Shown: positions 51,663 to 61,039, counted from the stretch's first letter. The stretch is 64,000 nt of DNA from Variovorax ginsengisoli (GCF_030486595.1 NZ_JAUJZH010000035.1:1-64000); one strand, 5' to 3'. A program made the numbers and translations. The notes: generated by a model not told the origin, from the sequence alone.

Positions 51663-52565
51663 GTGAACCTGCGAGAGATGGAAGTTTTTCGTGCCGTGAT
51701 GCTGAGCGGCACCGTCAAGGGTGCAGGCGCGCTCATGCACATCTCGCAGCCGGCCGCGAGCAAGCTGCTGGCGCTGGCCGAGCGCCATGCGGGCCTGCGC
51801 CTCTTCGAGCGGGTGCGCGGCCGGCTGATTCCAACGCAGGAAGCGCACCAGCTCTATCCGGAGATCGAGGCGGTATGGAAAAGCATGGAGAAGGCGCGCT
51901 CGGTCACGCGCGAACTGGCGGCGCCGCGGGGCGGGAGCCTTCGCATCGCGAGCACGGCGCGCTTCTGCACCTTCCTGCTGCCGCAGGCAGCGACGGCGTT
52001 GTACGCGACGTTCCCGCAGTTGAGCATCCACGTCGACATGGTGATGCCGCATCTCGTGACCGACGCGGTCGCACGCGGCATGTGCGACATCGGCCTGGAG
52101 ATGCTGCCCACGGCGCATCCCGAGCTGGAAGTCGTGCGCACGCTGCACTGCGGCCTCGTCTGCGTGATGCCCGAGGGCCATCGCCTGGCACGCCGGAAGG
52201 TCGTCAAGGCCGAAGACCTTCGCACGGAACGCCTGATCGCCTTGTCGCAGGCACCGCCCTTCGGCCATCTGCTCGAGCAGGTATACGGCGGCCAGATGCA
52301 AGGCATCCGCGTCGACCTGGAGGTGACCTCCGGCACGGTCGCGTGCTGGTTCGCGCAGGCCGGCGCCGGCATTGCCTTGCTCGATGCGCCGACGGCAGCG
52401 GGTGGCGCCTTCAAGGGGCTCGTCGTCCGGCCGTTCTCCCCGAGCCCACGCATTCCGGTGCAGATCCTGCGCGGCAAGCATCGTTCGATGACGCCCGCCG
52501 CACGCGAGTTCTGCGAAGGATTCGAGCGGCTTTGGAAGCAGCACGTCGCACCTGTGAGGCGCTGA
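51663..52565 (+). CDS. LysR-family transcriptional regulator
   Basis: A 300-aa regulator starting with GTG. The HTH region reads LREMEVFRAVMLSGTVKGAG, then ISQPAASKLLALAERHAGLR; the effector domain runs from about 90 to 290. It sits inside a set of catabolic genes all in the same direction. A perfect T-N11-A palindrome at 49292-49312 ahead of the receptor gene is its probable target. Confidence 0.9.
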   Translation: MNLREMEVFRAVMLSGTVKGAGALMHISQPAASKLLALAERHAGLRLFERVRGRLIPTQEAHQLYPEIEAVWKSMEKARSVTRELAAPRGGSLRIASTARFCTFLLPQAATALYATFPQLSIHVDMVMPHLVTDAVARGMCDIGLEMLPTAHPELEVVRTLHCGLVCVMPEGHRLARRKVVKAEDLRTERLIALSQAPPFGHLLEQVYGGQMQGIRVDLEVTSGTVACWFAQAGAGIALLDAPTAAGGAFKGLVVRPFSPSPRIPVQILRGKHRSMTPAAREFCEGFERLWKQHVAPVRR

Positions 52566-52631
52566 ACTCGTGATCTCCAGCCGTCGGAAACGGCGTGCCT
52601 GCGGGTATTCCCTTTGTTGACGAATCATTAA

Positions 52632-53474
52632 ATGAGCAATCAAATAGAGGACATGAAAGCAAGCGAACTGTTCAACGTCGAAGGCCGCGTCGTCGCCATC
52701 ACGGGTGCCGCCGGCGGCATCGGGCTGGCCTACGCCGAGGTGATGGCGGCCAACGGTGCCAAGGTCAATCTCATCGACATCGATCCGCTGGCACTGACAG
52801 TTGCCGTCGGACGGCTCCGGGCCGACGGCAGCGAAGTCCACGGCGAGTTCGCCGACGTGACGAAGCCCGACACGGTTCGCCAGGCCTTCGCCAACATCGT
52901 CGAGCGCCACGGCCGCCTCGACGTCGTGTTCGCCAATGCGGGGATCAGCGGCGGCCCGGGCTTCCTCAACGGTGCCGGCGAACGCAATCCCGCCGGCGCG
53001 ATCGAGAATCTCTCGCTCGACGTATGGGAACGCGTCATCGCGACCAACACGACCTCGGTCTTCCTCACCCTGCAAACCGTCGTGCCGTACATGAAGCAGC
53101 AGCAGGGCGGCGGACGCATCATCGTCACCAGCTCGATCTCGGCATCGAAGACCGAGACGCTGGTCAGTTCGATCTATGCGACCTCCAAGGCGGCCGTCGG
53201 TTACCTGGTGCGGCAGGCCGCCCATGAACTCGCCAAGTACGACATCCTGGTCAATGCGATCTCGCCCGGCCCGGTCATCACCAACATCGGCGGCGGAAGG
53301 CTCAAGGATGCCGACGCGCGCAAGCCTTTCGAGCGCGCTGCGCCGCTCGGGCGTATCGCCACCACGCAGGACCTTCAAGGCGCCGCGCTGTATCTCGCTT
53401 CGCCCGCGTCGAGTCTGGTCACCGGGGCGCAGATCCTCATCGACGGCGGCACGGCGCTCGGCCCGGCTGATTGA
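52632..53474 (+). CDS. SDR family oxidoreductase
   Basis: A 280-aa short-chain dehydrogenase with TGAAGGIGLAYAEVM, FANAGISGGPGF, catalytic Ser in VTSSISASKTE and Tyr-Lys in YATSKAAVGYL. The C-terminal LVTGAQILIDGGTALG is typical of the classical family. It probably oxidises or reduces the product of one of the dioxygenases. No Shine-Dalgarno is obvious at 52632; an ATG at 52653 is too close to its GAGG to be better. Confidence 0.87.
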   Translation: MSNQIEDMKASELFNVEGRVVAITGAAGGIGLAYAEVMAANGAKVNLIDIDPLALTVAVGRLRADGSEVHGEFADVTKPDTVRQAFANIVERHGRLDVVFANAGISGGPGFLNGAGERNPAGAIENLSLDVWERVIATNTTSVFLTLQTVVPYMKQQQGGGRIIVTSSISASKTETLVSSIYATSKAAVGYLVRQAAHELAKYDILVNAISPGPVITNIGGGRLKDADARKPFERAAPLGRIATTQDLQGAALYLASPASSLVTGAQILIDGGTALGPAD

Positions 53475-53484
53475 GGCCAACCCC

Positions 53485-54189
53485 ATGAACACCCGAAACA
53501 ACGCCAGCGACCTCCGCTTGCCAACCCCTGTCCAGATCACTTCGCCCGACGGGCACGCCTTCGGCTGCTGGGTCGCTCCAGCCGAAGGAACGCCGCGCGG
53601 GGCGGTCGTCGTGCTGCAGGAAATCTTCGGCGTCAATGCCCATATCCAGTCGGTCTGTGCACGGCTCGCCAAAGAAGGCTACGACGCCTACGCGCCCGCG
53701 CTCTTCGATCGCCTGCAGCCCGGCTTCACGTCCGGCTACAGCCAGGAAGAGGTTGCGCAAGCGCTCAAGCTCCTGCCGCGGCTCGACTGGCCCGCGATGG
53801 TGGCCGACACACTCGCAACCGTGGACCTTGCGAGGCAGACCCGGGACTCCGTCGCCCTGATGGGCTTCTGTCTCGGCGCCTCGGTCGCGTGGATGGCGGC
53901 ACAGCGCCGGCCCGGCATCGCGGCCGTGGTCGGCTACTACGGCGGCCAGATCGTCCAGCACCTCGACCGGCCGGCGCAGAGCCCGACCCTGCTGCACTAC
54001 GGCGAAACCGACCACACGATACCGATGGCCGATGTGGAGCGCATCCGCTCGGCGCGGCCCGAGTGCGAGCTTCACGTCTACGCGGCGGGCCATGGCTTCA
54101 ACTGCGATGCGCGCGCTTCGTACGAGCCGGCGTCGGCGACGCTGGCCTGGGACCGCTCGATCCGCTGGCTCGCGGCGCACAGGGGGTGA
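53485..54189 (+). CDS. Dienelactone hydrolase family protein
   Basis: A 234-aa alpha/beta hydrolase. The hallmarks are VVVLQEIFGVNAHIQSVCAR with the catalytic-site Glu, the nucleophile Cys in LMGFCLGASVAW, the acid in YGETDHTIPMADV and His in AAGHGFNCDARASY. It hydrolyses a lactone or related ester. It follows the SDR gene by 10 bp and precedes a MarR gene by 5 bp, so all are one operon. Confidence 0.9.
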   Translation: MNTRNNASDLRLPTPVQITSPDGHAFGCWVAPAEGTPRGAVVVLQEIFGVNAHIQSVCARLAKEGYDAYAPALFDRLQPGFTSGYSQEEVAQALKLLPRLDWPAMVADTLATVDLARQTRDSVALMGFCLGASVAWMAAQRRPGIAAVVGYYGGQIVQHLDRPAQSPTLLHYGETDHTIPMADVERIRSARPECELHVYAAGHGFNCDARASYEPASATLAWDRSIRWLAAHRG

Positions 54190-54194
54190 CTTTG

Positions 54195-54692
54195 ATGGAC
54201 AAGAAGCTCGAGCCCCGCGACGGTGCCCTGGCCCTGCTCGCCGCCCCGATCGCGCCGCTGGCCGACGAGTACATCGCTGTCCTGGTCATGAGCCTGGCTG
54301 GCCGGCTCAACCGCGGCGCGTCGAACTACTACCTGAAGCAATTCGACATCAGCATGGTCGACTACAGAATCGTGCTGGCGCTCGGGCTCGCGAAGAACCT
54401 GAACATCAGCGCGGTGGCGGCTTCGGCCGACGTCGACAAGGCGGCGGCGAGCCGCAGCCTCCGCGCGCTGGAGCAGCGCGGCGTGGTCGAGCTGGAGCAG
54501 ACCGCGACCCGGGGCCGCGCGGCCATCGTCCACCTCACCGAGGCCGGCCGCGAGCTCGAACGCGCACTCAAGAAATCGTCGCGACAGCGCGAGCGCCGCT
54601 TCGTCGCCGGCCTGTCCGAGGACGAGCGCAAGCATGCGGTCGCGCTGCTCAAGAAACTCATCGCCGGCGTACCGCACATGAACAAGGAATGA
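54195..54692 (+). CDS. MarR-family regulator
   Basis: A 165-aa winged-helix regulator. The DNA-binding part reads DYRIVLALGLAKNLNISAVA, ADVDKAAASRSLRALEQRGV and the wing ATRGRAAIVHLTEAG. MarR proteins usually respond to aromatic or phenolic ligands, which suits the neighbouring catabolic genes. It lies inside the operon rather than divergent from it, so it may act by feedback on an upstream promoter. Confidence 0.88.
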   Translation: MDKKLEPRDGALALLAAPIAPLADEYIAVLVMSLAGRLNRGASNYYLKQFDISMVDYRIVLALGLAKNLNISAVAASADVDKAAASRSLRALEQRGVVELEQTATRGRAAIVHLTEAGRELERALKKSSRQRERRFVAGLSEDERKHAVALLKKLIAGVPHMNKE

Positions 54693-54698
54693 TCTTCC

Positions 54699-55583
54699 GT
54701 GACATCGATCTACGACAACCCCCTGAAATTCAAGCGCATCGAGGTCCGCCCGATGAACAGCACCATCGGCGCCGAGATCCATGGCGTCGACCTGACCCGT
54801 CCGCTCGACGAGCAGACCTGGCAGGAGGTGCGGCAGGCTTTCGCCGACTACCTCGTCGTCTATTTTCCGAATCAGCCCCTGACGCACGACCAGCATCTGG
54901 CGTTCAGCGAGCGCTTCGGTCCGCTGATGGCGATGCCGCAGCTGCTGTCGGTCGAAGGCTACGAGCAGGTCCACATCATCAAGCGCGACGCCGACGACAG
55001 CAGCCGCGTGATCGGCGAGAGCTGGCATTCGGACAGCACCTACTTCGAGTCGCCGCCGGCCGCGGTGATCATGCGCTCGGTCACGGTGCCCGAGTTCGGC
55101 GGCGACACCGGCTTTCTGAGCATGTATGCGGCATACGAAACGCTGTCGCCCAAGCTACGCTCGCTGCTCGACGGGCTCCAAGTGGTGCACAGCGCGACGC
55201 GCATCTACGGTTCAGCCTATCACGCGCAGAAGAAGAAGTTCAGCTCGGTCAACGCACGCACCGATCTCGACATCGAAGCCGGCGACCGCGAGCAGATCCA
55301 TCCGGCGGTGTGCACGCATCCGATCTCCGGCCGCCGCTTCCTGTACCTGAACCAGGTCTATGTGCAGCGCTTCGAAGGCATGACGGAGGCCGAGAGTCAG
55401 CCGCTGCTGCGCTTTCTTTACGACCACGCCGCGCGCTTCGAGAACACCTGCCGCGTTCGCTGGCAGAAGGATCAGGTGCTGATCTGGGACAACCGTTGCA
55501 CGATGCACAAGGCCATTCCGGACTACATCGGCCGCGCCCGATACATGACTCGCACGACCGTCGCCGGCCAACCGCCGCGCTGA
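54699..55583 (+). CDS. TauD/TfdA-like 2OG-Fe(II) dioxygenase (2)
   Basis: A 294-aa enzyme starting with GTG. It has IGAEIHGVDLTRPLDEQTW at the start, iron ligands in ESWHSDSTYFESPP and DNRCTMHKAIPDY, and the 2-oxoglutarate arginine in ARYMTRTTVAG. It is shorter and closer to classic TauD than the dioxygenase encoded at 50491, so the two are not recent duplicates. It is directly upstream of a Tau/Ssu-type importer, as in sulfonate or aryloxyalkanoate loci. Substrates such as taurine-like sulfonates or 2,4-D-like ethers are possible, not proven. Confidence 0.87.
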   Translation: MTSIYDNPLKFKRIEVRPMNSTIGAEIHGVDLTRPLDEQTWQEVRQAFADYLVVYFPNQPLTHDQHLAFSERFGPLMAMPQLLSVEGYEQVHIIKRDADDSSRVIGESWHSDSTYFESPPAAVIMRSVTVPEFGGDTGFLSMYAAYETLSPKLRSLLDGLQVVHSATRIYGSAYHAQKKKFSSVNARTDLDIEAGDREQIHPAVCTHPISGRRFLYLNQVYVQRFEGMTEAESQPLLRFLYDHAARFENTCRVRWQKDQVLIWDNRCTMHKAIPDYIGRARYMTRTTVAGQPPR

Positions 55584-55625
55584 GATTCCATTGAGCCGAC
55601 CCAGCCCCCACCGAGGACACTCTCC

Positions 55626-56615
55626 ATGAAAAGCAAGCTCTTTCGCAGAACCTTCGTCGCCGTCGCGGCCCTCGCCGCTGGCGCCATGGTCGCCGGTGCC
55701 GGCCTGATGTCGGCTTCACCGGCCATGGCGCAGGCCGCACCCGCGCTCACCACCGTCAATGCCGGCTTCGTGCCCGTGACCGACGTGGCGGCGCTCTACC
55801 TCGGAGAGGAGGTCGGCATCTGGAAAAAGCACGGCCTGCAACTCAAGGCCAACGTGGCATCGACCGGCGCCGTACCGTCCGTCATGAGTGGTGAATACCA
55901 CTTCGGCTTCACCGCGCTGGTCAATGTTCTGCAGGCACGCGACAAAGGCCTGCCGCTCAAGATCATCGCGGCCGGCTCGAGTTCGACCGGCGTGAAGGGC
56001 GCCGACGTGACGATGATCCACGCCGGTCCGCAAAGCGGCATCAAGTCGGCCAAGGATCTCGAAGGCAAGACGGTCAGCGTGAACGCGCTCAACGGCCTGC
56101 TGCAGATGCTCGGCAAGGCGGCCGTGAAGGCCGACGGCGGCGACCCGGCCAAGGTGCGCTTCATCGAACTGGGTTTCGCGGAAGCACTCGCCGCGCTGCA
56201 GGCCGGGAAGATCGATGCGATGGTCGGCGCCGAACCTTTCGGCACCGCGGCGATCGCAGCCGGTTTTCCGCCGATCGCTTCGCCTTACCAGTCGATGTCG
56301 ACCAAGAGCATGCTGACCTCGTCGTACTTCACGAGCGAGCCGCAGATCAAGGCCAATCCCGAGCTGTTCAAGAAGATTCGAGCCGCCATCAACGAATCGC
56401 TCGACTACGCGCAGAGCCATCCGGACGAAGTGCGCAAGCAACTGCCCAAGTTCACCAAGCTCGGTCCCGATGTGGCGGCCAAGCTGATCCTGCCGCGCTA
56501 CCTGACCGACGTCCCGCGCGAGTCCGTCGAGATGTTCTCCAAGACCGGCAACGAGTTCGGCATGCTCAGCAAGCCCGCCGCGTACGACGTCGTGGTCTGG
56601 ACCGAAGGCAAGTGA
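55626..56615 (+). CDS. ABC importer substrate-binding protein (SsuA/TauA/NMT1 type)
   Basis: A 329-aa periplasmic receptor. The signal peptide ends near residue 38 (ASPAMAQA). The fold is shown by VPVTDVAALYLGEEVGIWKK, VMSGEYHFGFTALVNVLQAR and KDLEGKTVSVNALNGLLQML. It supplies the permeases and ATPase encoded next; its stop overlaps the first permease start (GTGA). Confidence 0.88.
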   Translation: MKSKLFRRTFVAVAALAAGAMVAGAGLMSASPAMAQAAPALTTVNAGFVPVTDVAALYLGEEVGIWKKHGLQLKANVASTGAVPSVMSGEYHFGFTALVNVLQARDKGLPLKIIAAGSSSTGVKGADVTMIHAGPQSGIKSAKDLEGKTVSVNALNGLLQMLGKAAVKADGGDPAKVRFIELGFAEALAALQAGKIDAMVGAEPFGTAAIAAGFPPIASPYQSMSTKSMLTSSYFTSEPQIKANPELFKKIRAAINESLDYAQSHPDEVRKQLPKFTKLGPDVAAKLILPRYLTDVPRESVEMFSKTGNEFGMLSKPAAYDVVVWTEGK

Positions 56616-57475
56616 TCGTGGCCGCGAGCAACGGACTGGCAGGGAACGACGCGGTGCCGCGAATGACGCCGGCTGCTCGCAATCGCGCCTTCGACACGGC
56701 CGCGAGCAAGCGTTGGCTGGGCAGCATGACCGGTATCTTGTTGCTCGCATCTTTGTGGGAGATCGCACCGCGCGCGGGCTGGCTCAGCCGCGACTTCTTC
56801 CCGCCGCTGTCGGTCGTCCTGGGGCGCCTGTCGGTGCTCGTGACGACCGAGGAATTCTGGGGCTTCGTCGCCAGCACCATTCGCACCTGCGTGCTGGGAC
56901 TGGCCATTGCGGCCATTGCCGGCGTGCTCATCGGTCTGGCCATCGGACTCACGCCAGGTGCTCGCAAGTACACGCATTCGACCATCGAGTTCTTGCGGCC
57001 GATTCCATCGGTCGCGCTGATTCCGGGCGTGATCCTGCTGTTCGGTGCGCGCTACCAGTCGGGCGTCGTGCTCATCACCTACGCGGCCTTCTGGCAGGTC
57101 CTGCTGCAGATGCTCTACGGCCTGAACGACATCGACAGCGTGGCGCGCGACACCGCGCGCACCTTCCGTTTCAGCCGCTTCGGCTATGTGCGCCACGTGG
57201 CCTGGCCGACCCTGCTGCCCTACCTGTTCACCGGCTTGAGGCTCGCCGCCGCCATGGCGCTGGTGCTGGCAGTGACGGCAGAGATGGTCATCGGCAGCCA
57301 GGGCGTCGGTCGCGGCATCGTGGTGGCGCAGGCTTCCAACGCCACAGCCGAGGCCTACGCCTATGTGCTGGTGGCGGGCCTGATGGGGGTGGCCATCAAC
57401 TTGGCGGCGCGGCTGCTGGAGCGTCGCCTGCTTCAATGGCATCCGAGCGTGCGCAATACCGGGGGTGCGCGATGA
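56612..57475 (+). CDS. ABC importer permease (SsuC/TauC type, 1)
   Basis: A 287-aa permease with six membrane segments and the EAA loop DTARTFRFSRFGYVRHVAWP. It starts with GTG overlapping the receptor stop and ends overlapping the next permease (ATGA). A polar N-terminal tail of about 30 residues precedes the first helix. Confidence 0.88.
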   Translation: MIVAASNGLAGNDAVPRMTPAARNRAFDTAASKRWLGSMTGILLLASLWEIAPRAGWLSRDFFPPLSVVLGRLSVLVTTEEFWGFVASTIRTCVLGLAIAAIAGVLIGLAIGLTPGARKYTHSTIEFLRPIPSVALIPGVILLFGARYQSGVVLITYAAFWQVLLQMLYGLNDIDSVARDTARTFRFSRFGYVRHVAWPTLLPYLFTGLRLAAAMALVLAVTAEMVIGSQGVGRGIVVAQASNATAEAYAYVLVAGLMGVAINLAARLLERRLLQWHPSVRNTGGAR

Positions 57476-58251
57476 TCCCGTCCTTCCTGCGCAAGTTGGT
57501 GGTCGAGCTGGCGCTGCCGCTGATCCTCTTCGCCCTGCTCTATGCGCTGAGCGCCGACTCGACCAACTTCTACTTCCCGCCACTCGCCGCCGTGCTCGAA
57601 AAGTTCAACGGCCTGTGGCTCGGGCCGCGCTTCTTCTCCGACGTCGTTCCGAGCTTCCAGCGGCTGATGGCGGGCTACCTGATCGCCAGCCTCCTGGGTA
57701 CGGCCATCGGCATCGTCATCGGCAGCCACGCCGGCGTTCGCCGCGCGGCCGAGCCGGTGCTGGAGTTCTTCCGTGCGGTGCCGCCCGTCGCCATGATCCC
57801 TCTGCTGATCATGAGCATGGGCTTCGGCGACGCGATGAAGATCACCGTCATCGTGGCGGGCGCGATCTGGCCGATCCTGCTCAACACGGTCGAAGGCGTC
57901 AAGGCGGTCGACTCGGTGCTCGATGACACCTGTCGCACCTACCAGATCAAGGGCCTGGCGCGACTCTGGCACTTCATCCTGCCGGCGGCGTCGCCCCAGA
58001 TCATCGTCGGCATGCGTCTAGGGCTGTCGATCGGCATCGTGCTGATGGTCATCAGCGAGATGTTCGCGGCGCTCGACGGGCTGGGCTCGGCCATCATCTA
58101 CTTCCAGCGCAGCTACGAGATTCCGCAGATGTGGAGCGGCGTGCTGATGCTCGGCCTCTTCGGCTTCGGGCTGTCGATGGCCTTCAGGCTGTTCGAGCAC
58201 CACGTGCTCGGCTGGTACTACGGAATGCGCAATCTCGAAAGAAAGAGCTGA
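57472..58251 (+). CDS. ABC importer permease (SsuC/TauC type, 2)
   Basis: A 259-aa permease with EFFRAVPPVAMIPLLIMSMG and the EAA loop DDTCRTYQIKGLARLWHFIL. Two non-identical permeases in a TauC-like system indicate a heterodimeric channel, less common than the homodimer of SsuC. Confidence 0.9.
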   Translation: MIPSFLRKLVVELALPLILFALLYALSADSTNFYFPPLAAVLEKFNGLWLGPRFFSDVVPSFQRLMAGYLIASLLGTAIGIVIGSHAGVRRAAEPVLEFFRAVPPVAMIPLLIMSMGFGDAMKITVIVAGAIWPILLNTVEGVKAVDSVLDDTCRTYQIKGLARLWHFILPAASPQIIVGMRLGLSIGIVLMVISEMFAALDGLGSAIIYFQRSYEIPQMWSGVLMLGLFGFGLSMAFRLFEHHVLGWYYGMRNLERKS

Positions 58252-58255
58252 AGCC

Positions 58256-59098
58256 ATGAGCGCTGTCATGAACAACCCGCAACTCGAAGTCGGCTCCTCC
58301 GGCGCTCCCGCCGCGCCGGTGGTGTCGGTCCAGCATCTCAACAAGGTCTACGAATCGAAGGAGCGGCGCGTCGAAGCCATCGGCGACCTGAGCTTCGAGG
58401 TGCGGCATGGCGACTTCACCTGCATCGTCGGCCCCTCGGGGGCCGGCAAGACCACCTTGCTGAAGTGCCTGTCGGGCCTGCTGGCGCCGACGCGCGGCAC
58501 CATCCGCGTGAACGGGCACGACGTGACATCGCCGCCCGAGGAGATGGCCATCGTGTTCCAGGAATACGGCCGCAGCCTGTTCCCGTGGAAGACGGTGCGC
58601 GAGAACGTCGAGCTGCCCCTGCGCGAGCGCAAGGTGCCCAAGGACCAGCGCAGGCGCATGGTCGATGCAGCGCTGGAGGCCGTGGCGCTCGCGGGCGTCG
58701 GCGATTCGTATCCGTGGCAACTGTCGGGCGGCATGCAGCAGCGCGTCGCGATCGCGCGCGCCGTCGCCTACCAGCCCAAGGTGATGGTGCTCGACGAGCC
58801 TTTCGCCGCGGTCGATGCGCAGACGCGCGCCGACCTCGAAGACCTCATGCTGCGCCTGTGGAGCGAGCTCGACCTGACCGTGATCTTCGTCACCCACGAC
58901 ATCGACGAGGCCGTGTACCTCGGCCAGCGGGTCCTGGTGCTGTCGTCGTCACCGACTCGGGTGCTCGATGACGTGCCCATCGACATCGCCGGGCCGCGCA
59001 CGCAGGCGCTGACCCGGGTCGAACCCGGCTTCGCGGAACTGCGAACGCGTGTCTATCAGGGCATCCAGGCCGCCAAGGCGAAGAAGGTCGCCGCATGA
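58256..59098 (+). CDS. ABC importer ATPase (SsuB/TauB type)
   Basis: A 280-aa ATPase. Walker A is GPSGAGKT, the Q-loop VFQEYGRSLFPW, signature LSGGMQQR, Walker B VMVLDEPFAAVD and the switch histidine is in FVTHDIDEAVYL. It completes the importer. Its stop overlaps the next Bug receptor gene (ATGA). Confidence 0.93.
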   Translation: MSAVMNNPQLEVGSSGAPAAPVVSVQHLNKVYESKERRVEAIGDLSFEVRHGDFTCIVGPSGAGKTTLLKCLSGLLAPTRGTIRVNGHDVTSPPEEMAIVFQEYGRSLFPWKTVRENVELPLRERKVPKDQRRRMVDAALEAVALAGVGDSYPWQLSGGMQQRVAIARAVAYQPKVMVLDEPFAAVDAQTRADLEDLMLRLWSELDLTVIFVTHDIDEAVYLGQRVLVLSSSPTRVLDDVPIDIAGPRTQALTRVEPGFAELRTRVYQGIQAAKAKKVAA

Positions 59099-60087
59099 AG
59101 CGCCGCGCGCTGCTGCGCACGATGGGGGTTGCCGCCCTGTCGACGTTGCCAGGTGCCGCGAGCACCTGGGCGCAGGCACCGGCCTTCCCGAAGCCCGGCA
59201 AGGCGATCCGCATCATCGTCGGCTTCGCGCCGGGCGGTCCGACCGACACGCAGGCGCGCGTGCTGGCGCTGGAGATGTCGAAGTCGCTCGGCACCCCGGT
59301 CATCGTCGAGAACAAGCCTGGCGCCAGCGGCGGTATCGGCGCCGTGGAGGTCGCGCGCGCCGAGCCGGACGGCCATACGTTGATGTACATCTCGGACGGT
59401 GTGGTCTCCCAGAATCCGCACACCCTGAAGTCCGTTCAATACGACGCGCTGAAGGACTTCACACCGATCGCGCAGACCACCGCCGGCGGCGTGGTCCTCG
59501 TGATGACGCCGGCGCTGCCCGTGAAGACGGTGAGCGAACTCGTCGCCTACGGCAAGGCCCATCCGGGGACGCTCTCGTATGCGTCCTTCGGCACCGGCAC
59601 CGTATCGCACATCTACGGCGAAGTGCTACGGCAAGCGACGGGCATCGACCTCGTCCATATTCCCTACAAGGGCAGCGCCGACGCGCTCAAGGACCTGCTG
59701 GCCGGACGGGTGCAGCTGATGTTCGACTCGCCTTCCACCGCGGTGCAGTATGCCAAGGACGGCCGCCTGCGGATTCTCGGCAGCGCCGGTGAAAAGCGGC
59801 GCAGCCTGATGCCCGACACGCCCACCTTGCTCGAACTCGGGCTGCCCGGCTTCGAGATCCGTGGCTGGAACGGACTCTTCGGACCGGCGAAGATGGGCGA
59901 TGCCGTGCTGCAGCCGCTCTATGCCGGTGTCCGTGCGGCGACACGCACGAAGACCTTCCAGGAGGCCTTGGTCACCATGGCCTTCGACCCGGTCGACGAA
60001 ACGCCAGCGCAGTTCGCCCAGGTCGTGAAGCGCGACTACGATCGTTGGGGTGCCTACGTGCGGCAGGCGAAGATCGCGCCGGAATAG
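59095..60087 (+). CDS. Bug-family tripartite tricarboxylate receptor
   Basis: A 330-aa periplasmic receptor coupled to the ABC ATPase gene by an ATGA overlap. The signal region is RRALLRTMGVAALSTLPGAA, followed by FPKPGKAIRIIVGFAPGGPT, TPVIVENKPGASGGIGAVEV, LSYASFGTGTVSHIYGEVLR and IPYKGSADALKDLLAGRVQL. A Bug receptor in the same translational unit as an ABC importer is odd, because Bug proteins serve TTT transporters. It may have a sensing role or feed a distant TctAB. Confidence 0.92.
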   Translation: MKRRALLRTMGVAALSTLPGAASTWAQAPAFPKPGKAIRIIVGFAPGGPTDTQARVLALEMSKSLGTPVIVENKPGASGGIGAVEVARAEPDGHTLMYISDGVVSQNPHTLKSVQYDALKDFTPIAQTTAGGVVLVMTPALPVKTVSELVAYGKAHPGTLSYASFGTGTVSHIYGEVLRQATGIDLVHIPYKGSADALKDLLAGRVQLMFDSPSTAVQYAKDGRLRILGSAGEKRRSLMPDTPTLLELGLPGFEIRGWNGLFGPAKMGDAVLQPLYAGVRAATRTKTFQEALVTMAFDPVDETPAQFAQVVKRDYDRWGAYVRQAKIAPE

Positions 60088-60091
60088 CTCG

Positions 60092-61003
60092 TCACGGCGC
60101 GGGCACGCGGCCCGGCGAAGCCCCCGCGCAAAGGTGCTCCACCAGGCTGCGCGCCGCCGGCGACAGCGCCTCCAGCGAGCGCACGCACACCACCAGCTGC
60201 CGGCGCACCCAGGGCTCGTCGAGCGCGACGGCGCGGATGTCGAGCGACGCCAGATACAGCCGCGCACTCCGGCGCGGCAGGATGCCGATGCCCATGCCGG
60301 CGGCCACCATCAACGACATCGCGTCGTAGCCGCTGACCTGGATGCGCAGCCGCAGCGGCAGGCCGATCTCCGCCGCTGCCCGGTGCAGCTGGTTGTTGAC
60401 CGCGCTGCCCGGATGGGCGCCGACGAATTCATGCGCCAGCGCCTCGCGGAAGCTCGCCTTCTTGCGCCGCGCCAGCGGATGCGCGCGCGGCACGATCAGC
60501 ACCAGTTCGTCCTCGCGGTACGGCAGCATGGCCAGCGGCTCGCCGTAGGCGCCCGCGTTGAGGATGCCGATGTCGGCCGTGCTGTCGGCCACGGCCCGCG
60601 CGATGGCCGAGCTGATGCGTTCCTGCAGATGCACCTGCACCAGCGGGGCAGCCGCCATGAAGCTGCGCAGGTCGTCGGGCAGAAACTGCGTGATGGCCGA
60701 GATGTTGGCGAACACCCGCACGTGGCCGCGCAGCCCGCTGGCGTAGCCCGCCATCTGCTCGGCGATGTCGTCCAGGCCGTAGAGCACGCCGCGCGCGAGC
60801 CCCAGCAGCGCATGCGCGGCCGCGGTGGCTTGCGCCCCCTTGTTGCTGCGCTGGAACAGCACCGTGTCGAGCGCTGCCTCGAGCTCGCTGATGCGCTTGC
60901 TCACGGCCGCCGGCGCCAGGTGCTCGCGCAGCGCGGCGGCCGCGATGGTGCCCTCTTCCATGACCGCGACGAAGAGGCGCAACGAGACAGGATCCAGTTT
61001 CAT
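60092..61003 (-). CDS. LysR-family transcriptional regulator
   Basis: A 303-aa regulator. The HTH reads LRLFVAVMEEGTIAAAALRE, then HLAPAAVSKRISELEAALDT; the substrate domain contains GHVRVFANISAITQFLPDDL and VGAHPGSAVNNQLHRAAAEI. It is divergent from the CoA-transferase operon, and the intergenic gap holds a perfect T-N11-A palindrome. Confidence 0.9.
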   Translation of the reverse strand: MKLDPVSLRLFVAVMEEGTIAAAALREHLAPAAVSKRISELEAALDTVLFQRSNKGAQATAAAHALLGLARGVLYGLDDIAEQMAGYASGLRGHVRVFANISAITQFLPDDLRSFMAAAPLVQVHLQERISSAIARAVADSTADIGILNAGAYGEPLAMLPYREDELVLIVPRAHPLARRKKASFREALAHEFVGAHPGSAVNNQLHRAAAEIGLPLRLRIQVSGYDAMSLMVAAGMGIGILPRRSARLYLASLDIRAVALDEPWVRRQLVVCVRSLEALSPAARSLVEHLCAGASPGRVPAP

Positions 61004-61020
61004 GGAGGGCTATTTGAGCA

Positions 61021-61039
61021 CCATCGCGATCCGCGATGG
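61021..61039. promoter_or_regulatory. Perfect LysR-type palindrome, divergent promoter
   Basis: CCATCGCG-ATC-CGCGATGG has perfect 8-bp arms and contains T-N11-A. It sits 18 bp from the LysR start and 56 bp before the CoA-transferase ATG, the classic position for autoregulation and activation. Confidence 0.6.
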
